Below, piece after piece: positions 33,441-41,318 of a stretch of 62,996 bases of DNA. The DNA is taken from contig JAOPYC010000001.1 in the NCBI GenBank assembly GCA_025964795.1, positions 1-62,996 on the forward strand. Direction: 5' to 3'. The notes beneath the pieces were generated by a model, which was not told the origin of the DNA, did no database searches, and worked only from the letters and a program-made list of their open reading frames with translations. The stretch is from Marmoricola sp. (GTDB taxonomy: Bacteria > Actinomycetota > Actinomycetes > Propionibacteriales > Nocardioidaceae). How positions within the stretch are numbered: the stretch's first letter is position 1; each line of letters starts with the position of its first letter. The position numbers were made by a program, and so were the translations under genes.

Positions 33441-34745
33441 CGGGCCGATCGACTGCGACACCAGGGCCGCCGACAGCCCGACCGACGGCAGGCCCGCGCC
33501 CGGTGTCGCGTGCGCGCCGGCCATGAACACGCCCGGCACCGGGGTGGTCGGCCCGAGGCGACGGGTGACGGTGTTGCGGCCCTGCCAGAGCACGCCGTAC
33601 GGCGAACCACCCCACTGCTCGACCAGCTGGCGGGGCGACCGGTCGACGCGGACCTCGACCTGGTCGCGCACCCGGATCCCGCCGCGGTGCATGTTGGTGA
33701 CGATGTCCTCCGCGAGGTGACCGCGGCCCAGCAGCGTCCAGGCGTGCGCGCCCTCGGGGGCCTGGCCACCGGTGCGGAGCACGACCATCGGGTTGCCGTG
33801 GATGACCACCTCGGCGGGCAGGTCCGGCACCGGGCCGACGAGGCCGATGTGGCAGGTCACCGGCGGGATCACCGGCATGGTGCGCTGGACCAGCGGCGCG
33901 AGCGCGGGCAGGCGTCGCGGGTCGATCGCGCAGACGACGTGGTCGGCCTCGACGACGCCCTGCTCGGTGCGGACGCCGACGGCTCGCCCCCCGTTGAGCT
34001 CCAGGTCGAGGGCGGGGGAGTCGAGGAGCACGGTCACGCCGCGCGTCCGCAGGCGCGAGGCGAGGGCGTCGGCGAGGGCGCCCATGCCGCCGGGGACGGT
34101 CCAGGCGCCGAAGTTCTGCTCGACGTAGGTCCACATCCCCATCCAGGCCGGCACGTTGCGCAGGTCGTGCCCCTCCAGCGTCATCGGGTAGCAGGCGAGC
34201 GTGCGCAGGCGCTCGTCCTTGAACGCCTTCTGGGTCAGCTTCAGCAGCGTCATCCGGGTGGTGAGCAGCGCCTTGGTCTGCTTGCTCGCGTGCTCGGCTG
34301 CGTAGGGACGCTCGAGCCAGTCGCGGCGCAGGGACTCCCAGTCGTCGGCGAAGGCGTCGACGTAGCGCGCCCACTGGGCGCCCGTCCCCGCACCGAGGGC
34401 CGCCTCGACGGCCTCGATCTGCGCCCCGCGACTGCCTCCTGGCAGGTCCAGCACGGTCTCGTCCTCGTCGTCGAACAGGTGCCGGGCGACCGGCTCGACC
34501 GGGACCAGCTCGAGCTCCTTCTCCAGGGGCCGGCCGGACTTGCGGAACAGGTCGCGCAGCACCGCGGGGAGCAGCGTGTGCGTCGGCCCGGCGTCCCAGC
34601 GGAAGCCGTCCTGCTCGACGTACCCCACGGCGCCCCCGAGCCGCGCCCCGGACTCCAGCAGGGTCACCTCGTGGCCGTTCTTGGCCAGCCGCGCCGCGCT
34701 CGCCAGGCCGCCGTACCCTCCGCCGATCACCGCCACGCGTGCCAT
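33435..34745 (-). CDS. CrtI-like NAD(P)/FAD-dependent oxidoreductase (phytoene desaturase family)
   Basis: 436 aa. The dinucleotide-binding start VAVIGGGYGGLASAARLAKNGHEVTLLESG and the C-terminal FMAGAHATPGAGLPSVGLSAALV match phytoene desaturases and related carotenoid or retinol oxidoreductases. No phytoene synthase is nearby; the only isoprenoid gene is the polyprenyl synthase 1 kb away, so a carotenoid role is possible but unproven. ATG 34745 is preferred because TAGGGT lies 7 bases upstream; in-frame GTG 34754 overlaps that hexamer. Confidence 0.8.
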   Translation of the reverse strand: MARVAVIGGGYGGLASAARLAKNGHEVTLLESGARLGGAVGYVEQDGFRWDAGPTHTLLPAVLRDLFRKSGRPLEKELELVPVEPVARHLFDDEDETVLDLPGGSRGAQIEAVEAALGAGTGAQWARYVDAFADDWESLRRDWLERPYAAEHASKQTKALLTTRMTLLKLTQKAFKDERLRTLACYPMTLEGHDLRNVPAWMGMWTYVEQNFGAWTVPGGMGALADALASRLRTRGVTVLLDSPALDLELNGGRAVGVRTEQGVVEADHVVCAIDPRRLPALAPLVQRTMPVIPPVTCHIGLVGPVPDLPAEVVIHGNPMVVLRTGGQAPEGAHAWTLLGRGHLAEDIVTNMHRGGIRVRDQVEVRVDRSPRQLVEQWGGSPYGVLWQGRNTVTRRLGPTTPVPGVFMAGAHATPGAGLPSVGLSAALVSQSIGPA

Positions 34746-34752
34746 GGCGGTC

Positions 34753-34792
34753 ACCCTACGGGGGGCTGCCGGTTTCCCCGGTTAACCGGGGA
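34753..34792 (-). promoter_or_regulatory. promoter of CrtI-like gene with 18-bp palindrome over the -35 region
   Basis: Minus-strand TAGGGT (34758-34753) is the likely -10. A perfect 18-bp palindrome spans 34775-34792 (TCCCCGGTT mirrored by AACCGGGGA), exactly where the -35 would be. This placement suggests a repressor or activator site; the regulator is unknown. Confidence 0.5.
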
Positions 34793-34793
34793 T

Positions 34794-34835
34794 CCCTGCA
34801 CTTCTCAGGCGAAGCAACGCCTGAGAAGTGCAGGG
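34794..34835. repeat. perfect 18-bp inverted repeat hairpin
   Basis: Arms 34794-34811 and 34818-34835 are exact reverse complements with loop AAGCAA. It lies 37 bp past the ArsC-family stop on the minus strand, so it probably ends that operon. A partial third copy of the arm (CCTGAGAA) occurs at 34840-34847, hinting at a repeat family. No T tract. Confidence 0.65.
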
Positions 34836-34872
34836 GCAGCCTGAGAACCCCACCCGATTTGTCCGGCCAGCC

Positions 34873-35241
34873 TCAGGTACGACGAGCGCGCGCCAACACG
34901 CCGGCCAGCGTCTCCGGGTCACGGGCGACCACGGTGGTGCCGTCGTCGGCGGTGATGAGCGGGCGCTGGATGGTGATCGGGTCGGCGACCATCGCGGCGA
35001 GCCAGTCGGCGCGGTGCTCGGCGTCCCTGGGCAGGGTGATGCCGGCCTCCCGGGTCTCCTTGGGCCGCGCGATGTCCCAGGGTTGGAGTCCCATCCGGTC
35101 GAGCACCGCGGCCAGCTCTGTGGCGGTCGGGACGTCGTCGAGGTAGCGCCGCTCGGTGTAGGCGATGCCCGCGGCGTCGAGCTCCGCCTTGGCCGTGCGG
35201 CACTTGGCGCAGGCCGGGTTGATCCACAGCTCCATGCTCAC
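34873..35241 (-). CDS. ArsC/Spx-family thioredoxin-fold protein
   Basis: 122 aa. Contains ELWINPACAKCRTAKAELDAAG (C-A-K-C at the position of the ArsC catalytic cysteine), YTERRYLDD, and ITIQRPLITADDGT, which fits the ArsC/YffB group of small reductases. It is not next to any arsenic gene, so arsenate reduction is unlikely to be its main role. GTG 35241 is chosen because it overlaps the ybaK stop (GTGA) after GGAGGT; ATG 35235 is an alternative. Confidence 0.82.
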   Translation of the reverse strand: MSMELWINPACAKCRTAKAELDAAGIAYTERRYLDDVPTATELAAVLDRMGLQPWDIARPKETREAGITLPRDAEHRADWLAAMVADPITIQRPLITADDGTTVVARDPETLAGVLARARRT

Positions 35242-35735
35242 CCCACCTCCAGCTCGGCGGCCCCGGTCAGCCGCTGGAGCTCCTCGTAGGTGCTGCTGAA
35301 CACCGCTGCGGGGTGGCCGGCAGCGGCCCAGATCTCGTCGTACTGCCGCAGCCACGGGTCGAGGTAGGTCCGCACCGGGGCCGGGTGGTCGAAGGGGGAG
35401 ACGCCGCCGATCACCTGGCCGGTGTGGCGGCGTACGAACTCCGGCTTGGCGCGGGCGAGCGCCGGGATGCCGAGGGTGGCGACGACCTTGTCGGTGTCCA
35501 CCCGGTGCGAGCCGCTGGTGAGCAGCAGCAGGGGATCACCCTCGCCCTCTCCGGTCGAGACGGTGAAGAGCAGGCTGTTGGCGATCGCGCCGACCTCGCA
35601 GCCCAGGGCCTCGGCGGCGAGCTGGGCGGTGTGCACCGAGTCGGGGAGCACGACGATCCGCCCGGTCCCGCCCCGGCGCTCGAGCTCGGCTCGGAAACGG
35701 GCGATGGACGCGTGCTCGGGGCGCTGGTCGGTCAT
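35238..35735 (-). CDS. YbaK/EbsC-family aminoacyl-tRNA deacylase
   Basis: 165 aa. YbaK domain with SVHTAQLAAEALGCEVGAIANSLLF (the lysine of classic YbaK is not obvious in this stretch), LLLTSGSHRVDTDKVVATLG and GQVIGGVSPFDHPAPVRTYLD. Such proteins hydrolyse mischarged tRNAs, for example Cys-tRNA(Pro). ATG 35735 follows TACGTT by 7 bases (leaderless). Co-translated with the downstream ArsC-family gene. Confidence 0.87.
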   Translation of the reverse strand: MTDQRPEHASIARFRAELERRGGTGRIVVLPDSVHTAQLAAEALGCEVGAIANSLLFTVSTGEGEGDPLLLLTSGSHRVDTDKVVATLGIPALARAKPEFVRRHTGQVIGGVSPFDHPAPVRTYLDPWLRQYDEIWAAAGHPAAVFSSTYEELQRLTGAAELEVG

Positions 35736-35742
35736 GCACCGC

Positions 35743-35748
35743 AACGTA
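35743..35748 (-). promoter_or_regulatory. -10 element, leaderless start of ybaK-like gene
   Basis: Minus-strand TACGTT, 7 bases before ATG 35735, without a ribosome site. It is about 25 bp from the diverging SOS promoter's -35. Confidence 0.5.
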
Positions 35749-35771
35749 GCGAACGACCTGTGGATCAGCTC

Positions 35772-35828
35772 TTGACGGGGTGTCGGAGGGGCGGTGTATC
35801 TTGAAGTCGTTCGAACACTTGTTCGAAC
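35772..35828 (+). promoter_or_regulatory. SOS promoter: perfect LexA box over the start site
   Basis: TTGACG (35772-35777) and TATCTT (35797-35802) form a promoter with a rather long 19-bp spacer. Just after the -10, GTTCGAAC-ACTT-GTTCGAAC (35809-35828) contains the actinobacterial/Bacillus-type LexA box TCGAAC-N4-GTTCGA (35811-35826), without mismatch. LexA bound here would cover the transcription start. The damage-polymerase cassette lies directly downstream. Confidence 0.88.
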
Positions 35829-35830
35829 AA

Positions 35831-35873
35831 GCCCTGGTGGGGGATGACCTCGACCCCCATCCTCCACCAGGGC
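35831..35873 (+). promoter_or_regulatory. 16-bp hairpin in the leader of the SOS cassette
   Basis: 35831-35846 pairs with 35858-35873 (16 pairs, one G-U) around an 11-base loop, starting two bases after the LexA box and 45 bases before the first start codon. No T tract. It could stabilise the mRNA or terminate leaky transcription. Confidence 0.5.
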
Positions 35874-35918
35874 ACTGACAGCGGGTCGAACGGCTGCGAG
35901 CAGACGAAGGAGCACGAC

Positions 35919-36260
35919 GTGCGGCGCTACGACGATCCGGTGGAGGTGCGCAAGGGCGCAGACGAGGACCCCGAGCAGTTCCTGTGGCGGGGCCGGCTCT
36001 GGCAGGTGCGCGAGGTGGTCGCGCACTGGGTGGAGACCGGCGCCTGGTGGGCCCGGCGCACCGCGGACCAGGGCGGTGGCGGGTCCCGCGGGAGCGTCGG
36101 CACCGACCTCCTGCGGGAGCGCGAGGTGTGGCGGGTGGCAGCAGCCCGGGGAAGGGTCGCTGCCCTCCAGTCACCGGAGCACGACCCCGGCTTCGGGGTC
36201 TTCGACCTGGTCTTCAGCTGGTCCGAGGGCAGCTGGCAGCTCGTCCGGGCGATGGACTGA
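35919..36260 (+). CDS. DUF6504 family protein
   Basis: 113 aa from GTG 35919 (AAGGAG seven bases upstream). It begins VRRYDDPVEVRKG and contains FLWRGRLWQVREVVAHWVETGAWW and FDLVFSWSEGSWQLVRAMD. The repeated Trp-rich beta pattern is the DUF6504 signature known from actinobacterial imuB/dnaE2 loci. The biochemical role is unknown; position under the LexA box indicates a DNA-damage function. Confidence 0.82.
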   Translation: MRRYDDPVEVRKGADEDPEQFLWRGRLWQVREVVAHWVETGAWWARRTADQGGGGSRGSVGTDLLREREVWRVAAARGRVAALQSPEHDPGFGVFDLVFSWSEGSWQLVRAMD

Positions 36261-36266
36261 AGAGGG

Positions 36267-36719
36267 ATGACGATGACCCAGCACCAGATGACCCAGCACC
36301 AGCTCAGCGGTCCGCACTTCCTGACCGCCGCGACGCACTCCTACCTCGAGCGGGCCGCCGAGTCGCTGCGGGAGGCGATCACCAGCACCTCCACGCCCGA
36401 GCGCTACGCCCATGCCCACGTCTCCGCGCTGCGGGCGACCGCCGCCCTGCTGGCGGCTCGCGCCCAGCCGGTGATGCCGGCCAAGCGGCGACGCCAGAAG
36501 AACGCCTGGGTGCTGCTCGCCGAGGTGGCGCCCGAGTTCAGCGAGTGGGCGAGCTTCTTCGCCGCGGGGGCCGGCAAGCGGGCGGCCGCCGAGGCCGGGT
36601 CGCGCCGGGCGGTCACCGAGCGGGAGACCGACGACCTGGTGCGTGACGCCGACCGGTTCCTGGCCCTGGTCGAGACCTCGCTGGGCCTGACCGAGCACGT
36701 CCCGATCCGCGTTGCCTGA
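36267..36719 (+). CDS. SAV_6107-type HEPN-domain protein
   Basis: 150 aa, all helical. SYLERAAESLREAITS, then ERYAHAHVSALRATAALLAARAQP, then an EFSEWASFFAAGAGKRAAAE segment match the SAV_6107 HEPN family, commonly encoded beside error-prone polymerases in actinobacteria. R46-YAHA-H51 resembles the Rx4-6H motif of HEPN ribonucleases, but lies early in the fold, so catalysis is doubtful. It is 6 bp after DUF6504 and 8 bp before dnaE2, within the LexA-controlled operon. Confidence 0.8.
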   Translation: MTMTQHQMTQHQLSGPHFLTAATHSYLERAAESLREAITSTSTPERYAHAHVSALRATAALLAARAQPVMPAKRRRQKNAWVLLAEVAPEFSEWASFFAAGAGKRAAAEAGSRRAVTERETDDLVRDADRFLALVETSLGLTEHVPIRVA

Positions 36720-36727
36720 GCCCCGTC

Positions 36728-39700
36728 GTGGCTGATCCCTTCGTGCACCTGCACGTGGCCTCCGGCTACTCGTTGCAGTACGGCGCCTCGCACCCTCACG
36801 TCCTGGTCGAACGGGCCGCCGAGCAGGAGATGGACACGCTCGCGCTCACCGACCGCGACGGCACCTACGGGGCGGTCCGGTTCGTCAAGGCAGCCGTGGC
36901 CGCCGGCATCCGGCCGGTGCTCGGGGTCGACCTGGCGTTCCCGGTGGGCTCGCCCCCGACCTCCGGGGGAAGCAGCCGACCCCGGACCCCCACCCGCGGT
37001 GGCGCCTCCCGGGACCCCCGGCTGCCCCGGGTCACCTTCCTGGCCAGCGGCAAGGACGGATGGGCGGCGGTGTGCCGACTGGTCTCGGCGACCCACCACG
37101 CCGGCGAGCGCGGCACCCCGGTGTGCAGCCCCGCGCTGGTGGCCGAGCACGTCGCCGGCCGCGGCGTACGCGTCCTGCTCGGGCCGACCTCCGAGCTTGG
37201 CCGGGCCGCCACGCTGCGACGCGACGACCTCGGGGACGCCGTGCTCCGCCGCTGGCTCGCCCTGGTCGGCCCCGAGCAGCTCGTCGTCGAGGTCGTCTCC
37301 CACCGGCTGCAGGGCTCGGGTCCCGGCTCCTCCCCGCACGCCGCCCGGATGGCCGGGCTGGCCCGGTCGGCGCGGGTGCCGACCGTGCTCTCCAACGCGG
37401 TCCGCTACGCCGACCGGCTGGACGCCCCGACGATCGACGTCCTCGACGCCGCCCGCCGGCTGGTCCCGATGGACCTGCGTCACCTCGACCGCAGCAACGC
37501 CGAGGGGTTCTTGAAGTCCGGCAAGCAGATGCACGAGGTCGCCGAGGAGATCTGCCGGTTCGCCGGCCTCGGCGAGCACGGCTCCCGCGGCGCCACCGAC
37601 CTGCTCGCCCAGACCCGGGCGATCGCCGACCAGTGCGTCGTGGACCCTCGCGAGGACCTCGGGATCGGGGAGGTCCACTTCCCGGAGTTCGAGGTCGCCT
37701 CCCCGGACGCCGAGCTGCGCGCCCGCTGCGAGGGAGCGATCGGCTGGCGCTACGGCGACCGTCCCCGGCAGCGGATCTGGAAGCGGCTCGACGACGAGCT
37801 GCAGACGATCGGCACGCTCGGCTTCGCGTCCTACTTCCTCACCGTCGGCGACGTCACCACGATGATCCGCGAGCTCGGCATCCGCAGCGCGGCCCGGGGG
37901 TCGGGGGCGGGCAGCGTGGTCAACTACCTGCTCGGCATCTCCGGGGTCGACCCGATCCGGCACGACCTGCTGATGGAGCGGTTCCTGTCCCCGCTGCGGC
38001 GCTCGCTGCCCGACATCGACATCGACGTGGAGTCGGCCCGCCGGCTCGAGGTCTACGACGCGATCCTGCAACGGTTCGGCACCGACCGGTGCGCCACGGT
38101 CTCGATGATGGACACCTACAAGGTCCGCCACGCGATCCGTGACGTCGGTGCCGCGCTGGGGATGCCGGTGGGGGAGATCGACGCCATCGCCAAGGCGTTC
38201 CCGCACATCCGGGCCCGCGACGCGCGGATGGCGCTGCGCGACCTGCCCGAGCTGCGCTCGACCGGGATGGCCCGGGAGGCGGCTGCGGGGGAGTGGGGCA
38301 CCTTCGACCTGTTCTTCACGATGGTGGAGAGCCTCGACGGGCTGCCGCGCCACATCGCGATGCACCCGTGCGGGGTGCTGCTCTCCGACCGCACCCTGCT
38401 CGACCGCACCCCGGTGGAGCAGAGCTTCCTGGGCTACCCGATGAGCCAGTTCGACAAGGAGGACGTCGAGGACCTCGGCCTGCTCAAGCTGGACGTGCTC
38501 GGCATCCGGATGCAGTCCTCGATGGCGCACGCGGTCGCCGAGATCGAGCGGACCTCGGGACGGGTGATCGACCTCGACGACGAGGCGCAGGTGCCCTTCG
38601 ACGACCCCACCACCTACTCGATGATCTCCTCGGCCAAGACCCTGGGCGTGTTCCAGATCGAGTCACCCGGGCAGCGCGAGCTGGTCGGCAAGTCCGGGAT
38701 CGAGGAGTTCTCCGACATCATCGCCGACATCTCGCTGTTCCGGCCCGGCCCGGTCAAGAGCGACATGATCACGCCCTACCTCGAGGTCAAGAACGGCTGG
38801 AAGCAGGTGTCCTACCTGCACGAGGACCTGCGCCCGATCCTCGGCAGCACCCGCGGCGTGGTGGTCTACCACGAGCAGGTGATCGACATGATCGCCACGT
38901 TCGCCGGCTGCAGCTATGCCGAGGGCGACGAGTGGCGCCGGGCCCTCGGCGACTACGACGGCATGGCCCAGACGAAGGCCTGGTTCTTCCCACGAGCCCT
39001 CGGCCGGGGCTACGAGCTGGCGGTGGTGGAGCAGGTCTGGAAGGTGATCGAGTCCTTCGCCTCGTTCGGCTTCTGCAAGGCCCACGCCGCCGCGTTCGCG
39101 CTGCCGACCTTCCAGTCGGCCTGGCTCAAGGCGCACTACCCGGCCCACTTCATCTCCGGCCTGCTCACCCACGACCCCGGGATGTATCCCAAGCGGCTGA
39201 TCCTCGACGACGCCCGCCAGCTCGGCATCGCCGTGCTCGGGCTCGACGTCAACGCCAGCCAGGCGCACTACGTCGTGGAGCAGCTGGCCGAGACGCCACC
39301 CGTGCCCGTCCCCGACGAGGTCGCGGCCACGGTGAGCAGGTTCCAGCCCCGGGGCGGGATCTACACGAAGCTGCCGGTGGAGATCGACCAGGCCGCCTGG
39401 ATGGGCCACGGCTGGGGCATCCGGATCGCCCTGGGCGAGGTGCGCGGCATCAACGACGGAGAGGTGAGCCGGATCGTCGGGGCCCGCGAGGGGGCGCCGT
39501 ACGCCTCGCTGACCGACTTCTGGCAGCGCGCCCACGTCGGGCGGCCGGTGGTCGAGCGGCTGGTGCAGGCCGGGGCCTTCGACTCCGTCTACGGCATCGG
39601 GAGCAGCGGTGCCGGTCGCCGCAACCGGCTGACCCGGCGCGACCTGCTGCTGGAGATCGGCGACCTCGACCGGCTGCGCCGTGCCTCCGAGCGCTCGGGC

Positions 39701-40474
39701 ACCAAGCGGGCCCGCGGGTTGTCCCGGCCAGGGGCCCGGTCAGGGTCCGGGGCGGGATCCGGCCCCGCCGGGGACAGCTCGTTCCAGCTCACCCTCGACC
39801 TGGGGGACGACTCCGCCGGCGTCCCCAGCGGGCTCCCGGAGATGACCGAGGGCGACCGGGTGCGCGCCGAGCTCGACATCCTCGGCCTCGACGCCAGTAA
39901 GCACGTGATCGACTTCCACGCCGAGTTCCTCGACCAGCTCGGCACCACCCGGTCGGTCGACCTGCTCTCCGCGCGCAGCCGCAGCAACCTGCTGGTGGCC
40001 GGGGTGAAGGTGGCCACCCAGACCCCGCCGATCCGGTCCGGCAAGCGGGTCATCTTCCTGACCCTGGACGACGCCACCGGTCCGGTCGACGCGACCTTCT
40101 TCCAAGACGTGCAGGGGCCCTACGCTGCCACGGTCTTCGGCTCCTGGCTGCTCGTGGTCCGCGGTGAGCTGCGCCGCACGGGTCGCCGCGGGGTCTCGCT
40201 GCGCGCGACCGGCGCCTGGGACCTCGGAGCGCTGCACGACCTGTGGCGGGCGGAGGGGATGGACGCCGTCCACGCCGCTCTGTCTGATCGGGGTGGCGAC
40301 CGCGAGCCCACGGGTCTCGCCGGGCCGGAGGGGCCGAACCGGGTGATGGTGCACACCAGCGGGTTCCGGTTGTCGCCGTACGCCGACGTCAAGCCCGCCG
40401 GCGACTCCTCGGGCGTGGTCACCGGCGACGTGGCCCGCAAGCTGTGGCACCGCAGCCCCGGGAGCGCAGGATGA
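36728..40474 (+). CDS. dnaE2: error-prone DNA polymerase III alpha-type subunit DnaE2 (ImuC)
   Basis: 1248 aa C-family polymerase used for mutagenic translesion synthesis. The PHP domain begins FVHLHVASGYSLQYGASHP; LTDRDG has Arg where active PHP domains have His (LTDHDG). Palm catalytic acids lie in P428-DIDID (D429, D431, D433), with RGSGAGSVVNYLLGI upstream, and an OB-fold near the C terminus. Inserts near residues 78-100 and 995-1020 are Pro/Arg/Ser/Gly-rich and explain the extra length over the usual ~1080 aa. The SOS-box operon context marks it as DnaE2 rather than replicative DnaE1. Confidence 0.92.
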   Translation: MADPFVHLHVASGYSLQYGASHPHVLVERAAEQEMDTLALTDRDGTYGAVRFVKAAVAAGIRPVLGVDLAFPVGSPPTSGGSSRPRTPTRGGASRDPRLPRVTFLASGKDGWAAVCRLVSATHHAGERGTPVCSPALVAEHVAGRGVRVLLGPTSELGRAATLRRDDLGDAVLRRWLALVGPEQLVVEVVSHRLQGSGPGSSPHAARMAGLARSARVPTVLSNAVRYADRLDAPTIDVLDAARRLVPMDLRHLDRSNAEGFLKSGKQMHEVAEEICRFAGLGEHGSRGATDLLAQTRAIADQCVVDPREDLGIGEVHFPEFEVASPDAELRARCEGAIGWRYGDRPRQRIWKRLDDELQTIGTLGFASYFLTVGDVTTMIRELGIRSAARGSGAGSVVNYLLGISGVDPIRHDLLMERFLSPLRRSLPDIDIDVESARRLEVYDAILQRFGTDRCATVSMMDTYKVRHAIRDVGAALGMPVGEIDAIAKAFPHIRARDARMALRDLPELRSTGMAREAAAGEWGTFDLFFTMVESLDGLPRHIAMHPCGVLLSDRTLLDRTPVEQSFLGYPMSQFDKEDVEDLGLLKLDVLGIRMQSSMAHAVAEIERTSGRVIDLDDEAQVPFDDPTTYSMISSAKTLGVFQIESPGQRELVGKSGIEEFSDIIADISLFRPGPVKSDMITPYLEVKNGWKQVSYLHEDLRPILGSTRGVVVYHEQVIDMIATFAGCSYAEGDEWRRALGDYDGMAQTKAWFFPRALGRGYELAVVEQVWKVIESFASFGFCKAHAAAFALPTFQSAWLKAHYPAHFISGLLTHDPGMYPKRLILDDARQLGIAVLGLDVNASQAHYVVEQLAETPPVPVPDEVAATVSRFQPRGGIYTKLPVEIDQAAWMGHGWGIRIALGEVRGINDGEVSRIVGAREGAPYASLTDFWQRAHVGRPVVERLVQAGAFDSVYGIGSSGAGRRNRLTRRDLLLEIGDLDRLRRASERSGTKRARGLSRPGARSGSGAGSGPAGDSSFQLTLDLGDDSAGVPSGLPEMTEGDRVRAELDILGLDASKHVIDFHAEFLDQLGTTRSVDLLSARSRSNLLVAGVKVATQTPPIRSGKRVIFLTLDDATGPVDATFFQDVQGPYAATVFGSWLLVVRGELRRTGRRGVSLRATGAWDLGALHDLWRAEGMDAVHAALSDRGGDREPTGLAGPEGPNRVMVHTSGFRLSPYADVKPAGDSSGVVTGDVARKLWHRSPGSAG

Positions 40475-40495
40475 TTCACCCGAGGACGAACCCCC

Positions 40496-40501
40496 TAGGC
40501 T
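40496..40501 (+). promoter_or_regulatory. -10 element, leaderless start of methyltransferase gene
   Basis: TAGGCT, then 7 bases, then ATG 40509. It lies in the 34-bp gap after dnaE2, so the methyltransferase may be transcribed independently of the SOS promoter. Confidence 0.5.
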
Positions 40502-40508
40502 GGCGGCC

Positions 40509-41243
40509 ATGGAGCGCCCCCTCGAACGCCGCACCGCCGCCCGCACCGCGGTGGTCTGGGACGCCGTCCGTGCCCTGCTCGAGAGCGCCGGGGAGCAGCA
40601 GGTCCTCGACATCGGCGGCGGCACCGGCGGCTTCGCGGTCCGGGTGGCAGCCCTGGGCAACCGGATCACGGTCATCGACCCCAGCCCCGACGCCCTCGCC
40701 GCCCTGGCCCGCCGGGCCGACGAGCAGGGCGTGGCCGACCGGGTCACCGGGCTCCAGGGCGACCTGGGCAATGTCCGCGAGCTGGCGCCCGAGAACGGCT
40801 CCGACCTGGTCCTGTGCCACGGCGTGCTCGGCCTCGTCGACGACCCCGCCACTGCGCTGCGCGAGATCGCCTCGATGCTGCGTCCTGGCGGGGCACTCTC
40901 GCTGGTGGTCAGCCAGCGGCACGCTGCCGTCCTCGCCCGGGCGATGGCCGGGCACTTCGCCCAGGCCCGGCACCTGCTCGACGGCGAGCCGACCCAGTCC
41001 GCGGACTCCCGGTCCAGCGAGCACCGCTTCACCGCGGACGAGCTCACCGTCCTGCTCGAGGGCGCCGGCTTCACCATCCGCAGCAGCCACGGCATCCGCG
41101 TCTTCACCGATCTGGTCCCCTCCTCCCTCCTCGACCTCGAGCCAGGAGCCGCCGCCGCCCTCCTCGACCTGGAGCGCGCCGTCTCCGAGCGCCCCGAATA
41201 CCTCACCCTCGCCAGCCAGCTCCACCTCGTCGCCACCCGCTGA
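40509..41243 (+). CDS. class I SAM-dependent methyltransferase
   Basis: 244 aa. SAM-binding motif I is VLDIGGGTGGFAVRVA (residues ~33-48), followed by the acidic ITVIDPSPDAL, and LVLCHGVLGLVDDPATALREI as motif IV. The overall pattern resembles CmoA/UbiE-type small-molecule or tRNA methyltransferases, but the substrate cannot be assigned. It lies between dnaE2 and dinB on the same strand. Confidence 0.82.
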   Translation: MERPLERRTAARTAVVWDAVRALLESAGEQQVLDIGGGTGGFAVRVAALGNRITVIDPSPDALAALARRADEQGVADRVTGLQGDLGNVRELAPENGSDLVLCHGVLGLVDDPATALREIASMLRPGGALSLVVSQRHAAVLARAMAGHFAQARHLLDGEPTQSADSRSSEHRFTADELTVLLEGAGFTIRSSHGIRVFTDLVPSSLLDLEPGAAAALLDLERAVSERPEYLTLASQLHLVATR

Positions 41244-41300
41244 CCCCCAGCCCTCCAGGGCACGTCGGGGGAGGGCCGGCCGCGGCACCTCAGCCACCAA

Positions 41301-41314
41301 CCACCCCGGGGTGG
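41301..41314 (+). promoter_or_regulatory. 14-bp palindrome containing the dinB ribosome site
   Basis: CCACCCC directly followed by GGGGTGG is a perfect palindrome whose right arm carries the GGTGG that would act as ribosome site, 4 bases before GTG 41319. It could be a protein site or, via dimer or near-zero-loop pairing, limit initiation. No LexA box was found before dinB. Confidence 0.35.
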
Positions 41315-41318
41315 CCTG

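Noticed and set aside
33435..34745. Carotenoid biosynthesis cluster
   Set aside because: Only one CrtI-like gene is present; no phytoene synthase or cyclase adjoins it.
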